Shown here piece after piece: positions 8,524-17,249 of a stretch of DNA of 64,000 bases. The position numbers and the translations under genes were made by a program. The notes beneath the pieces were generated by a model. It saw only the letters and a program-made list of their open reading frames with translations. It was not told the DNA's origin and ran no database searches. Origin of the DNA: Brevundimonas poindexterae (GTDB taxonomy: Bacteria; Pseudomonadota; Alphaproteobacteria; Caulobacterales; Caulobacteraceae); the NCBI RefSeq assembly GCF_020524625.1, contig NZ_JAIVLL010000002.1, positions 806,001 through 870,000 on the forward strand, read 5' to 3'. Position 1 is the stretch's first letter. The number at the start of each line of letters is the position of its first letter.

Positions 8524-9287
8524 CGGCGGCTGTCGAACTCTTTCAGGCCTCGGTCGAGCGGTCGGGCCGGCGGGTGATCCGGCCGGTGGACATGGCCGTA
8601 CCGGCCGGGGGCTGGTTCGGCCTGATCGGCGCCAACGGCTCGGGCAAGACCAGCCTTCTCCGGGCGATTGCCGGGCGCCTCCCCTTCTCTGGCGGACGCT
8701 GCCTGATCGACGGGGTCGATCTTGCCGGGGAGCGTACCGCCCGGGCCGGTCACTTCGGCTTTGCCCCGCCCGCCGACCGGCTCCCGGAAGCCCTGCGGGT
8801 GCGCGATCTCCTTGAGCTGGTCGGGGGTGACCCGGACACGGCGCTTGCACGTATGGGACCGGTCGGAGACGCCCTGGGGATCGAGGCCCTGTGCTCGCGC
8901 CGGGTGGGCGACTGTTCGGCGGGCATGCGCCAGCGCGCGGCCGTGGCGCTTGCCTTCGCCGGCGGGCCGCGGCGCGTCATTCTGGACGAGCCCTTCAACT
9001 GGCTGGACCCCGTGGCCGCCTTTGACCTGCGCGAGGCCCTGCGCGTCCGTGTGGACGACGGGCTGACGCTCATCACGGCCCTTCATGACCTGGGCACCCT
9101 GGCCACGGTCTGTAACGCCGGTCTGATGCTGGTGGACGGCCGCGTAGCCCTGACCCTGGACCGGGAGAGGCTGGCCGAAGCGGCCGCTGACCCGCGCCGG
9201 TTCGAACGCCGGACCATAGACCTGTTGCGCTCGGGGGCGCCCGCGACCGGACACGGCACAGGGGAACAGGGTTGCCGGAAAGGTTAA
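8520..9287 (+). CDS. ABC transporter ATP-binding protein
   Basis: 255-residue nucleotide-binding domain. Walker A GANGSGKTS (37-45), a degenerate signature CSAGM (132-136) in place of LSGGQ, Walker B RRVILDEP with catalytic Glu157, and the switch His189 in ITALHD. The ATG at 8520 overlaps the stop of the upstream membrane protein (ATGA), so the two are translationally coupled and presumably form one transporter. Within the family, single-domain ATPases of this kind usually energise ABC-2 type exporters or efflux of small molecules, lipids or peptides. No substrate-binding protein gene is nearby, which argues against import. Confidence 0.85.
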   Translation: MTAAVELFQASVERSGRRVIRPVDMAVPAGGWFGLIGANGSGKTSLLRAIAGRLPFSGGRCLIDGVDLAGERTARAGHFGFAPPADRLPEALRVRDLLELVGGDPDTALARMGPVGDALGIEALCSRRVGDCSAGMRQRAAVALAFAGGPRRVILDEPFNWLDPVAAFDLREALRVRVDDGLTLITALHDLGTLATVCNAGLMLVDGRVALTLDRERLAEAAADPRRFERRTIDLLRSGAPATGHGTGEQGCRKG

Positions 9288-9341
9288 CCGGCCTCAATAT
9301 TGGCGCGGACGTCCGCCCTGCGGACATGGAGGGAACAGGCT

Positions 9342-9764
9342 ATGTGGATTGCCGTACCGCTGCTGGTCGTGCCGTGGCTGATTTACAATGTCGTGGTCCT
9401 GACCGGCCTGCTCGGCGGGGATCCGTCGCTCGGGGCCGATCCGGCGCTCCGTCAGGCCGTCTTCAGCATTCCCATGACGTCCGGCGTACGCTGGAGCGTG
9501 GGCGTCGGCGACATGATCCTGTTTTTCGGGCTGATCTTCCTGTTCTTCGAACTGCTGAAGTCGACCTCCAGCCAGAAGGTCGCCATCATCAACCACGCCC
9601 TGTCGATGATCCTGTTCGTCGTCTGTCTGGTGCAGTTCCTGCTGATCCCCAGCTTTGCCACGTCCACCTTCTTCCTGATCACCATCATGATCATGCTGGA
9701 CGTGCTGGCGGGCTTCATCGTGACGATCATCGCCGCCCGCAAGGATCTCGACTTCGGCGGCTGA
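9342..9764 (+). CDS. Small four-helix membrane protein of unknown function
   Basis: 140 residues from the ATG at 9342, chosen because GGAGGG lies eight bases upstream and the protein then begins directly with a membrane helix (MWIAVPLLVVPWLIYNVVVL). Four hydrophobic segments are visible, two of them separated by FFELLKSTSSQKVAIINHALS. It follows the ABC ATPase by 54 bp on the same strand and may belong to that operon. It looks like a conserved alphaproteobacterial hypothetical; no catalytic motif is seen. Confidence 0.75.
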   Translation: MWIAVPLLVVPWLIYNVVVLTGLLGGDPSLGADPALRQAVFSIPMTSGVRWSVGVGDMILFFGLIFLFFELLKSTSSQKVAIINHALSMILFVVCLVQFLLIPSFATSTFFLITIMIMLDVLAGFIVTIIAARKDLDFGG

Positions 9765-9848
9765 TCAGCCGAACACGCTGAACACCAGCGCCACGATCAG
9801 CACATCGGTGGTGCGGGCAACGAGCGACATGAGGGTGGCCATCGGCAT
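9765..9848 (-). CDS. Candidate 27-residue single-helix membrane microprotein
   Basis: ATG at 9848 reads MPMATLMSLVARTTDVLIVA followed by LVFSVFG and a TGA at 9765. GGAG sits seven bases before the ATG. The C-terminal ~15 residues are hydrophobic enough for one membrane segment. Its stop abuts the stop of the convergent four-helix protein with no gap, forming TGATCA. It is too short for ordinary gene calling; conservation is unknown, so this is a candidate only. Confidence 0.3.
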   Translation of the reverse strand: MPMATLMSLVARTTDVLIVALVFSVFG

Positions 9849-9914
9849 GGTCCGGGCTCCGGTACGGGACAGGGATCCCGTACCCAGCAAGGGTCATGCC
9901 GCGCGGTCAGGCGC

Positions 9915-10304
9915 TCAGATTTCGGTCTTCTTGGCCTGGCCCGGTGGCGGGCGGCGGTCCTTCTCGCCCGTATATTCGGTGCCCAGATAGGCCGAGCGCG
10001 CGGCGTCCAGCACCGGCGGGCCGCCTCTCAGGCCCTTGCGGGCGCCGGTCTGGCCCAGCATCTGCGCCTCGAAGGCCCCGGAGGCACTGACCGGCGGGAC
10101 GGTGTGGGCCGCGGCAGGGCTTGCCGCCGGACCGGCAGCTTCATCCCGGGACCCGGCATCGTCTTCCCGGGGCACCAGTGCCCGGCCCTCGGCGCGCCGG
10201 TCGGCCTGACGCCGCTCATCCTCGCGTCGCCGCCGCTCGCGACGATCCGGGACCGCACCGCTGACGGGGGCCGAAGGACCGACGGGCGGGATGCGGTCGG
10301 TCAT
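9915..10304 (-). CDS. Conserved hypothetical protein, disordered with a C-terminal motif
   Basis: 129 residues. The N-terminal half is charged and Arg-rich (RRERRRREDERRQADRR) then Ala/Pro-rich, probably disordered. The C-terminal ~55 residues hold a compact motif, GAFEAQMLGQTGARKGLRGG then PPVLDAARSAYLGTEY, which resembles a small conserved domain seen in alphaproteobacterial hypothetical proteins. The ATG overlaps the phaR stop by 4 bp (10301-10304), so it is translated with phaR. Function unknown; a link to polyhydroxyalkanoate granules is possible from position only. Confidence 0.7.
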   Translation of the reverse strand: MTDRIPPVGPSAPVSGAVPDRRERRRREDERRQADRRAEGRALVPREDDAGSRDEAAGPAASPAAAHTVPPVSASGAFEAQMLGQTGARKGLRGGPPVLDAARSAYLGTEYTGEKDRRPPPGQAKKTEI

Positions 10305-10945
10305 GCGGGGTCCGATCCGCCCTTCTTCGCCCCCCGACCACTGCCCTGGGCCAGGCGGTCGATCTGGGCGCGCATCTCGTCCATCTGGCGACGCATGTCG
10401 TCGAGGGCGGCATCCTCCGCGCGCGGCGGTGCGGCGGGCGGTGCCACCGGTGCTTCCGCGGTCTCGCCCGTATCGCTGCGGTAGGGGTTGAAGCCCGGGA
10501 ACAGGGTCATGGCGCGCTGGAACATGGCCATGTTCTGGCGCACCACATCCTCCATCAGCCCGGCCCCCGCGCCCGTGCCGAAGGCCCGGTTCAGCTGGCT
10601 GCGGAACTGCTCCTGCTGTTTCGAGAAGGTGTCGAGCGACATCTCCAGATAGCTGGGCAGCACGCCCTGCATCTGTCCGCCGTAGAAGCCGATCAGCCGC
10701 CGCAGGAATTGCACGGGCAGCAGGGCCTCGCCCCGGCTTTCCTCCTCGAAGATGATCTGGGTCAGGATGGTGCGGGTCAGATCGTCGTTGGTCTTGGCGT
10801 CATAGACGACGAAATCGACCCCCTCGCGCACCATGGCCGCCAGATCGTCCAGCGTCACATAGGAGGAGGTGGCCGTGTTGTAGAGTCGGCGGTTCGCGTA
10901 CTTCTTGATGACGATCGTGTCGCCACCGGGCTTGGCATCCGTCAC
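10301..10945 (-). CDS. phaR: Polyhydroxyalkanoate synthesis repressor PhaR
   Basis: DNA-binding regulator that senses PHA granules and represses phasin and PHA genes. 214 residues: the N-terminal PHA accumulation regulator DNA-binding domain (IVIKKYANRRLYNTATSSYV at ~11-30, then VDFVVYDAKTNDDLTR), a central PHB accumulation region (LPSYLEMSLDTFSKQQEQFR), and an Ala/Pro linker before a C-terminal coiled segment (DDMRRQMDEMRAQIDRLAQ). Starts at GTG 10945 with AAGGA eight bases upstream. No PHA synthase gene is in the window. The downstream small gene is coupled by overlap. Confidence 0.92.
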   Translation of the reverse strand: MTDAKPGGDTIVIKKYANRRLYNTATSSYVTLDDLAAMVREGVDFVVYDAKTNDDLTRTILTQIIFEEESRGEALLPVQFLRRLIGFYGGQMQGVLPSYLEMSLDTFSKQQEQFRSQLNRAFGTGAGAGLMEDVVRQNMAMFQRAMTLFPGFNPYRSDTGETAEAPVAPPAAPPRAEDAALDDMRRQMDEMRAQIDRLAQGSGRGAKKGGSDPA

Positions 10946-11021
10946 GCTGATGTCCTTGTGGTGAAACCGCCGCCACTATCGCGCGCGAAACGGGTTTGCG
11001 CCAGACTCGTCTGTCAGGGCC

Positions 11022-11732
11022 TCAGGTGCCGGGCACCAGCACCACCCCGACCAGCACGGCGGCCCAGTGCACACCGGCCCCGGCCACGACAAATCCGTGC
11101 CAGATGGCGCGCCGGAACTTCACCTTGGGGCTGATGAAGACGAACACGCCCGAGGTATAGACCAGCCCCCCGATCACCAGCAGGATCAGGGCCGCCGGAT
11201 GGACGGTGTCGAGCATGGGCTTCAGCGCCAGCACCGCCAGCCAGCCGAAGATCACATAGACGGTGCTCCAGATCGCGTCCGACAGGCGCGGCAGCACCAG
11301 TTTGGCGGCCACCCCGCCCAGCGCCAGTGCCCATATCAGCAAGGTGAAGCCCGTCGACCAGGCGCCCTCGAACCGCTGGGTCGTAAACGGGGTATAGCTG
11401 CCCGCGATCATCAGGAAGATGGCGGCCTCGTCCAGCCGACGCAGCAGGGGTCGGGCGGCGCACGGCCGGGTCAGGTTGTAGACGGTCGAGGCGGTCAGCA
11501 TGGCGATCAGGCACAGGGCATAGACCGCCGTCGCCACGATCAGGCCCGCACTGTCGGCCGAGAAGGACGACATCACTGCCAGAACAATGCCGCCGATACC
11601 GGCCAGACCGAGGCCGATCAGATGCACCCACAGGTCCGCCAGCCGCTCGCCGCGCGTCTCATAGTGCTCGATCATGTCGAGCTCGTCCGGTTGCATGATC
11701 CGGCGAAACAGGCGGAGCGGGGTCTTCATCAT
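11022..11732 (-). CDS. Hemolysin III family (YqfA/PAQR-like) membrane protein
   Basis: 236 residues with seven hydrophobic segments. Family marks are the N-terminal YETRGERLADLWVHLIGLGL, the central RLDEAAIFLMIAGSYTPF, and the C-terminal IWHGFVVAGAGVHW, which carry the conserved His/Asp/Ser residues of the HlyIII/PAQR hydrolase-like fold. Start is ambiguous between two adjacent ATG codons (11732 and 11729). The biological role of bacterial HlyIII proteins is poorly defined (envelope or lipid homeostasis). The gene stands alone between phaR and hslU. Confidence 0.9.
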   Translation of the reverse strand: MMKTPLRLFRRIMQPDELDMIEHYETRGERLADLWVHLIGLGLAGIGGIVLAVMSSFSADSAGLIVATAVYALCLIAMLTASTVYNLTRPCAARPLLRRLDEAAIFLMIAGSYTPFTTQRFEGAWSTGFTLLIWALALGGVAAKLVLPRLSDAIWSTVYVIFGWLAVLALKPMLDTVHPAALILLVIGGLVYTSGVFVFISPKVKFRRAIWHGFVVAGAGVHWAAVLVGVVLVPGT

Positions 11733-11883
11733 GGGCCATGCCTTCCGGTCGAGGCGGGGTCATACGGAAACAGCCAGTCTGGCCGACCTTACGGCCCTTC
11801 AATGACCAGCCCCTGAACAGGCTCCCCTGCGGGCCACAAGTTTTTGGCCTGCGGCCCGGGGGCCACAGGCCGGGGCCCGCGCG

Positions 11884-13194
11884 CTACAGGATGTAGCGGC
11901 TCAGATCCGTGTCACCCGTCAGATCGCCCAGCCGCGCGCGGACCGCCTCTGCATCGAAGCGGATCGTTTCGCCTGACAGGTCGGCGGCCTTGAAGCTGGT
12001 CTCCTCCAGCACCCGTTCGACCACGGTGATCAGCCGGCGGGCGCCGATGTTCTCGATGGCGCTGTTGGCCGCCACGGCGGCGTCGGCCATCGCCTCGACG
12101 GCATCGTCTGTGAACTCAAGGGTCACATTCTCGGTCGCCAGAAGGGCCTGGTTCTGGCGGATCAGATTGGCCTCGGGCTCGGTCAGGATGCGGCGGAAAT
12201 CCTCGCGGGTCAGGGCCTTGAGCTCGACGCGGATCGGCAGTCGCCCTTGCAGCTCGGGCAGCAGGTCGCTGGGCTTGGATACGTGAAAGGCGCCCGAGGC
12301 GACGAACAGCACATGATCCGATTTCACCGGGCCGTAGCGCGTGGCGACCGTCGTGCCCTCGATCAGGGGCAGCAGGTCGCGCTGCACGCCCTCGCGGCTG
12401 ACGTCGGCGCCGCCCCGGTCCTGGCGCGCAGCGACCTTGTCGATCTCGTCGATGAAGACGATGCCTTCGGTCTCGGCCAGCTGAACCGCCTCGCGCGCCA
12501 GACTGTCATTGTCGAGCAGCTTGTCGGACTCCTCGGCGATCAGCGGGGCATGGGCCGCCTTGACCGACAGGCGCACGGTCTTCGTGCGCGGACCGCCCAT
12601 CTTGCCCAGCATCTCGGTCAGATTGATCATGCCGACATTGCCGCCCGGGCCCATGCCCGGCAGGTCCAGACCCGGAACGGGCGAGGCCGTATCCGCCAGT
12701 GCCAGATCGATCTCCTTGTCGTCCAGCTCGCCCTTGCGCAGTTTGGCGCGGAAGGCATCCCGCGTGGTCGACTGGGCGCCCGCGCCGACCAGGGCGTCCA
12801 GAATCCGGTCCTCGGCCGCGCGCTCGGCCTGGGCGCGCACCTCGCCCCGGCGACGGTCCCGAACCAATACCAGCGCAGCCTCGACCAGATCGCGCAGGAT
12901 CTGGTCCACGTCCCGGCCGACATAGCCGACCTCGGTGAATTTGGTCGCCTCGACCTTGAGGAAGGGGGACCCCGTCAGCCGCGCCAGCCGGCGGGCGATC
13001 TCGGTCTTGCCCACGCCGGTCGGCCCGATCATCAGGATGTTCTTGGGCGTCACCTCGTCGCGCAGGGGCTCGGCCACCTGTTTGCGGCGCCAGCGGTTGC
13101 GCAAAGCCAGCGCCACCGCGCGCTTGGCATCGGCCTGACCGACGATGAAGCGGTCCAGTTCGGAGACGATCTCACGGGGCGACAGATCGGTCAT
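11884..13194 (-). CDS. hslU: ATP-dependent protease ATPase subunit HslU (ClpY)
   Basis: AAA+ unfoldase that feeds substrates to the HslV peptidase. 436 residues. Walker [10 protein letters not shown] (57-65), Walker [11 protein letters not shown], the I-domain insertion between them (residues ~110-230, shorter and Gly-rich here), sensor region [12 protein letters not shown], and the C-terminal SRYIL tail that docks into HslV. Its ATG overlaps the hslV stop by 4 bp, giving the usual hslVU operon. Known in other bacteria to be heat-shock induced. Confidence 0.97.
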   Translation of the reverse strand: MTDLSPREIVSELDRFIVGQADAKRAVALALRNRWRRKQVAEPLRDEVTPKNILMIGPTGVGKTEIARRLARLTGSPFLKVEATKFTEVGYVGRDVDQILRDLVEAALVLVRDRRRGEVRAQAERAAEDRILDALVGAGAQSTTRDAFRAKLRKGELDDKEIDLALADTASPVPGLDLPGMGPGGNVGMINLTEMLGKMGGPRTKTVRLSVKAAHAPLIAEESDKLLDNDSLAREAVQLAETEGIVFIDEIDKVAARQDRGGADVSREGVQRDLLPLIEGTTVATRYGPVKSDHVLFVASGAFHVSKPSDLLPELQGRLPIRVELKALTREDFRRILTEPEANLIRQNQALLATENVTLEFTDDAVEAMADAAVAANSAIENIGARRLITVVERVLEETSFKAADLSGETIRFDAEAVRARLGDLTGDTDLSRYIL

Positions 13195-13769
13195 TCGCGG
13201 CCTCCCAGCGTTTCAACCGTGAGATTGCCATTGGTGTAGACGCAGACCTCGGCGGCGATGGCCATGGCCTTGCGGGCCACCGCCTCGGCGTCGAGGTCGG
13301 TGTTCTCGATCAGGGCGCGGGCGGCCGACAGGGCGAAATTCCCGCCCGATCCGACCGCCGCCACGCCGTGCTCGGGCTCCAGAACGTCACCCACGCCGGT
13401 GACGGTGAAGATCGAGGTCTTGTCCGCCACCAGCAGCATGGCCTCCAGCCGCCGGAGGTAGCGATCAGTCCGCCAGTCCTTGGCCAGATCGACACAGGCA
13501 CGGGCCAGCTGATCCGGATACTGCTCCAGCTTGGCCTCCAGCCGTTCCAGCAGGGTAAAGGCGTCGGCGGTGGCGCCCGCAAAGCCCGCGACAACGCGCC
13601 CGCCGGCCAGGGTCCGCACCTTGCGCGCGGCCCCCTTGACGATGGTGGGGCCCATGGAGACCTGGCCGTCGCCAGCAATCACGGTGGTGCCGCCCTTGCG
13701 GACAGCCAGAATGGTGGTCCCGTGCCAGCCGGGGCCGGAGTGAGAGGCGGAATCGTCTGTCTGGTTCAT
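13191..13769 (-). CDS. hslV: ATP-dependent protease peptidase subunit HslV (ClpQ)
   Basis: Threonine protease of the HslUV proteasome-like complex. 192 residues from the ATG at 13769; the frame is open further upstream, but this start gives the short propeptide [17 protein letters not shown] followed by catalytic Thr18 ([19 protein letters not shown]). Other conserved parts: [35 protein letters not shown] and [13 protein letters not shown]. Caulobacterales HslV proteins typically carry such a short cleaved extension. First gene of hslVU. Confidence 0.95.
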   Translation of the reverse strand: MNQTDDSASHSGPGWHGTTILAVRKGGTTVIAGDGQVSMGPTIVKGAARKVRTLAGGRVVAGFAGATADAFTLLERLEAKLEQYPDQLARACVDLAKDWRTDRYLRRLEAMLLVADKTSIFTVTGVGDVLEPEHGVAAVGSGGNFALSAARALIENTDLDAEAVARKAMAIAAEVCVYTNGNLTVETLGGRE

Positions 13770-13815
13770 GGCCGCCCAGATGGGGCCGACATGGCCCGCT
13801 CGCAACCTCAAGGGG

Positions 13816-13877
13816 TTGAAATGTAACAGGCAAATGACGGCCATATTTTTGCCCCTGTAAACCATTACATTGAAATG
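13816..13877. promoter_or_regulatory. AT-rich hslV/BLUF intergenic region with nested repeats
   Basis: In the 160-bp divergent gap, TTGAAATG is present twice in direct orientation (13816-13823, 13870-13877). AATGTAA (13820-13826) is the inverse of TTACATT (13865-13871), and GGCAAA (13829-13834) of TTTGCC (13848-13853). This is the most AT-rich stretch nearby and is a plausible operator/promoter region for the BLUF gene or hslV; the regulator is unknown. Confidence 0.35.
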
Positions 13878-13929
13878 ATATTCCAAGTGCACGCGTCGAC
13901 GTCTGCAAACCTCACCCCACGGGAACTCA

Positions 13930-14358
13930 ATGCTTCATCGCCTCACCTATGTGAGCGACGCCATGGGCTCGCTCGGCACCAGCCTGTTGTCCATGGCTCA
14001 GGTCCTTGGTGTGTCCGAGGTCAACAATCGTCGTGACCATCTGACGGGCGCGATCGCGATCGAGGCGGGTCGCATCGTCCAGGTCATTGAGGGCGAACGC
14101 GTCGACATCGACCGGCTCATGGGGCGGCTCGCGGGGGATCCCCGCCACGCGAACCTGCGCGTTCTGGCCGACCGTCCTGTGGCCGACCGCCTTTTCCGGG
14201 CGCCGATGGCCCATTGCCATCTGGAGACATGGAACACGCGTCTCGATCTGGTCGACCTGTCGGAAGGCCGTATTGCCGTGGATCGCGCCGAAACCCTGCT
14301 GGCCGAATGCGCCCGGGGGGAGGATGAATCGCCTGCCCGGACCGGAACCGACGGCTAG
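13930..14358 (+). CDS. Stand-alone BLUF-domain blue-light photoreceptor
   Basis: 142 residues; the BLUF domain (FAD-binding blue-light sensor) fills residues 1-~95 and a short C-terminal extension follows. Flavin-contact residues are present by alignment with AppA: Tyr7 (LTYVS), Asn33 (NNRRDHLTG) and Gln51 (IVQVIEG). The later F-x-x-W-x-M segment is changed: FRAPMA has Pro where Trp is usual and Met one place early. There is no output domain, so it must signal by protein contact. Divergent from hslV, upstream of moeB. Confidence 0.88.
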   Translation: MLHRLTYVSDAMGSLGTSLLSMAQVLGVSEVNNRRDHLTGAIAIEAGRIVQVIEGERVDIDRLMGRLAGDPRHANLRVLADRPVADRLFRAPMAHCHLETWNTRLDLVDLSEGRIAVDRAETLLAECARGEDESPARTGTDG

Positions 14359-14407
14359 GCGCACCTTCGCTGTCGCCTGACGGGCGGAAGCGTCCTAGAC
14401 AGGCGGC

Positions 14408-15142
14408 GTGACCTTTTCCGAAGACGAGATCGAACGCTACGCCCGCCATCTGGTGCTCGCCGACGTCGGTGGCCCCGGCCAGCAGAGGCTCAAGGCCGCG
14501 CGCGTGCTGATCGTGGGGCTGGGCGGTGTCGGGGGCCCGGCGGCCCTCTATCTGGCAGCAGCCGGGGTCGGGACCCTGGGCCTGATCGACGACGACACGG
14601 TGGCCCTGTCCAACCTCCAGCGCCAGATCCAGTTCGACACGCCGGATATCGGAAAGCCCAAGGTTGCGGTCTCCGCCCGGCGACTGACGGCCCTCAACCC
14701 GCATGTCGCGGTCCAGACCTTTGCCGAACGCCTCACCGAGGAAAGCGCGGCGTCGCGTCTGGTCGGCTGGGATCTGGTGATCGACGGCACGGATGACTTC
14801 GACACGCGGATGGCGGTCAATGCAGCCTGTGTGGCCTCGGGCATTCCGCTGGTCTCGGGGGCCCTCGGCGCCTGGAGCGGACAGGTCGGGGTGTTCGAGG
14901 GGCGGCCCTGCTACCGCTGTCTGGTGCCCGAGGTGCCGCCCGATGCCGAAACCTGCGCCCGCGTGGGCGTGGTGGGCGCCCTGGCCGGTCTGGTCGGCAG
15001 TATGGCGGCGCTGGAAGCCATCAAGTGGTTGACCGGCGCGGGCCAGCCCCTGACCGGCCGTCTGTGGATCCATGGTGCCCTGGAAGGGCGCAGTCGCACC
15101 GTTACGGTCACTGCGGACCCGACCTGCCCGGTCTGCGGCTGA
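14408..15142 (+). CDS. moeB: ThiF/MoeB-family adenylyltransferase (molybdopterin-synthase adenylyltransferase)
   Basis: E1-like enzyme that adenylates the C-terminal glycine of a ubiquitin-like sulfur carrier such as MoaD or ThiS. 244 residues: LIVGLGGVGGP nucleotide loop (35-43), DDDTVALSNLQRQ, DGTDDFDTRMAVN, zinc-binding Cys168/171 (CYRC) and Cys240/243 (CPVC), and Cys183 in ETCARVG. Starts with GTG at 14408; the ribosome-binding site is weak. No moa or thi genes neighbour it, so MoeB and ThiF roles cannot be separated from sequence alone. Three bases from the convergent S9 peptidase. Confidence 0.85.
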   Translation: MTFSEDEIERYARHLVLADVGGPGQQRLKAARVLIVGLGGVGGPAALYLAAAGVGTLGLIDDDTVALSNLQRQIQFDTPDIGKPKVAVSARRLTALNPHVAVQTFAERLTEESAASRLVGWDLVIDGTDDFDTRMAVNAACVASGIPLVSGALGAWSGQVGVFEGRPCYRCLVPEVPPDAETCARVGVVGALAGLVGSMAALEAIKWLTGAGQPLTGRLWIHGALEGRSRTVTVTADPTCPVCG

Positions 15143-15145
15143 AAA

Positions 15146-17191
15146 TCAGGCGAAGGCCTGTTTCAGCAGGACGATGTAGCGTTCCACCAGCTCCTGCTCC
15201 TTCGCGGCCGGCCAGTCGGCGTGTCCGGCATCCTCGACCTCGATCAGCTCGGCCGTCTTGCCCGCCCGGTCCAGCGCCTCCTTCATGCGGCGCGATTCGA
15301 TGACCGGCACGACGGGATCGTCGACCCCATGCACCAGCAGGACCGGACAGGCGATCTCGGCCGCCCGTCGCCGGGGCGAGGCCGAGGCCAGTTCGGTCTC
15401 CATTGTCGCCGGATCGCCGATGCGTTTGGTCCAGAAGTCATAGACCAGCCGCCCTTCGGTATCGTCCTCGCGGCGCTCCCATTCCAGCATCTCGAGCAGG
15501 TCGGCGACGCCACAGATGGCGATGGCCGCCTTGTAAAGGTCGGGCCGTCGCACGGCCCCCATCAGGGCGGCGTAGCCGCCGTAGCTGGACCCCATGATCG
15601 CCACGCGGTTCGCGTCCAGCCCTTTCAGGGCGATGGCATGGTCGATGGCGTCCTCGACGTCCTCCTGCATGCGGCCGCCCCAGCGGCCCCATCCCTCGCG
15701 CGCAAAGGTCATTCCGTAGCCGCCCGAGCCGCGGAAATTGGGCCGCAACACCCACCAGCCCTGGGCGGCCAGCACCTGCACCTGCCGGTCCCAAGTGCGC
15801 AGGTCACGGACCTCGGGACCCCCGTGCGGCAGGACCACCAGCGGGCCGGGCTGGCCTCCCGGCGGGGCGGTCAGATAGGCCTCGATCGAGGCCCCGTCGC
15901 GCGTCGTCACCTTCAGGGTGTCGGTCAGGCCCAGCCGCTCGAAGTCGAGCGGGCGAATGGCGCCCAGATTGACCACGGCCCGGGCCTCGCGGTCATAGAA
16001 ATACCAGGCTCCCGGCTCGCGCGGTCCGGTCACGCCCACCACCATCCGGTTATGGTCGCGGCTGAGATCGTTCAGATAGACGTCGCAGTCATTGTCCATG
16101 AAGGCGTTGAGTGCCCGGTGGTGCGCGCCCAGCGAGGCATCGGCAAAGTCATACTCCAGCCGCTCGCCATAGAAGGCTGCGGCCACATAGCGGCCGGCGG
16201 CATCCGTCACGCCATGCATGACGTCCCGGTCGTCGCGCCGCGCCATGGGGGCGCCCATGCCGAGCGTCGTCAGGTCCATTTCCCGGACCGCCATAGTGTC
16301 CTCGCCGTCGACGCGTGCGGTCACCAGAATGGTGCCCGGGGTGTCGCCCTCGCCCACCCATTCGAACTCCGGCAGGTCGCCGATCCGGTTGCGGCGGATC
16401 GCACGCCAGGCGCTGGACCCGGGCGCGCGCCCGGACACGGTCAGCACTGTGCCGCGCGGATTGACGTCATAGCGGATGACCGGAACCCCGCCCTGGGTCT
16501 CCCAGCCGATGGTGCCCGAGCTGCCGCGCTCGATCCGGTCGGCCGATCCGGTCGCCACATTGACCTTGTGCAGGCCCAGCACGCCGTCGCGTTCCCACGC
16601 CGCCATCAGCACATGGTCGGGGTCGTTGCGCAGCAGGTCCACCACATAGCCGAGGTCGCGGGACGCGCGCAGCCGGCGCCGGTCATCCTGGAACATGACG
16701 GCCATCTCGCCCGTCACTGCGCTGACCGATAGCAGGCGTTTGGACGTGACTTCCTGCGCTGTGGTCCGGCGATTGGACCCGGTCACCGCCTGCGGACCGA
16801 CCTTGACCGTGACGGCCACCCGCACCAGCAGGTGCTCGTCATTCGCCCATTCCATACCCTCGACCTCGGTGGGGCCCAGGTCGATGCGCTTGCGCTGGCC
16901 TTCCGGATCGTTTGCGTCCAGCACGTCGATGACCCCGTGCGGCTCCTCCTCGGTCCCCAGCTGGTCCAGCACGGCAATCAGCGTCCCGCCCGGCGACAGG
17001 GTCGCGGCGCGGGTACGGGCGGGGGTGAAGAAGGCGTCGACAGGGTAGGGCGTGACACTCTGGCGCCGGCTTGCGGCCCGCGCCATCTCTGGCCGCAGCC
17101 CCAGCAGGCCGACGCCGCCCAAGCCCGCAGCCGTGGCCAGCAGCCGACGCCGCGACAGGACCGCGAGGGCCGTCACACCTCTGGATTTCAT
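15146..17191 (-). CDS. S9 family (prolyl-oligopeptidase-like) serine peptidase, Tat-exported
   Basis: 681 residues from the ATG at 17191, chosen over a TTG 45 bp upstream because GGGGGGAAAG precedes it. N terminus has a twin-arginine signal (SRRRLLATAAGLGG) ending near MARAAS. A beta-propeller region follows, then the alpha/beta-hydrolase domain with nucleophile GSSYGGYAA (~residue 534), Asp in HGVDDPVVP (~620) and His in DAGHADW (~655). Likely a periplasmic dipeptidyl- or acyl-peptidase that trims peptides. A second, distantly similar S9 peptidase is at 51.3 kb, so the window carries two. Confidence 0.92.
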   Translation of the reverse strand: MKSRGVTALAVLSRRRLLATAAGLGGVGLLGLRPEMARAASRRQSVTPYPVDAFFTPARTRAATLSPGGTLIAVLDQLGTEEEPHGVIDVLDANDPEGQRKRIDLGPTEVEGMEWANDEHLLVRVAVTVKVGPQAVTGSNRRTTAQEVTSKRLLSVSAVTGEMAVMFQDDRRRLRASRDLGYVVDLLRNDPDHVLMAAWERDGVLGLHKVNVATGSADRIERGSSGTIGWETQGGVPVIRYDVNPRGTVLTVSGRAPGSSAWRAIRRNRIGDLPEFEWVGEGDTPGTILVTARVDGEDTMAVREMDLTTLGMGAPMARRDDRDVMHGVTDAAGRYVAAAFYGERLEYDFADASLGAHHRALNAFMDNDCDVYLNDLSRDHNRMVVGVTGPREPGAWYFYDREARAVVNLGAIRPLDFERLGLTDTLKVTTRDGASIEAYLTAPPGGQPGPLVVLPHGGPEVRDLRTWDRQVQVLAAQGWWVLRPNFRGSGGYGMTFAREGWGRWGGRMQEDVEDAIDHAIALKGLDANRVAIMGSSYGGYAALMGAVRRPDLYKAAIAICGVADLLEMLEWERREDDTEGRLVYDFWTKRIGDPATMETELASASPRRRAAEIACPVLLVHGVDDPVVPVIESRRMKEALDRAGKTAELIEVEDAGHADWPAAKEQELVERYIVLLKQAFA

Positions 17192-17249
17192 CAACTTTCC
17201 CCCCAAACAACCGGGGAAATCGACCACGCAGGCCAAAGGGCGTCAAGCG

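Noticed and set aside
9195..9220. GGTTCGAACGCC resembling a tRNA T-loop
   Set aside because: It lies inside the ABC ATPase coding sequence and no acceptor or anticodon stems can be formed.
11822..11880. GC-rich hairpin GGCCTG...CAGGCC after hslU
   Set aside because: On the minus strand the stem is followed by AAAAAC, not a T-run, so it is not a terminator of hslU.
13780..13812. Sigma32-like promoter for hslVU on the minus strand: CTTGAG (13807-13812) with CCCCAT (13780-13785) or CCAT (13791-13794)
   Set aside because: The hexamers fit but the spacing is about 21 or 12 bp rather than the normal range, and the nearer -10 would leave almost no leader. Kept only as a possibility.
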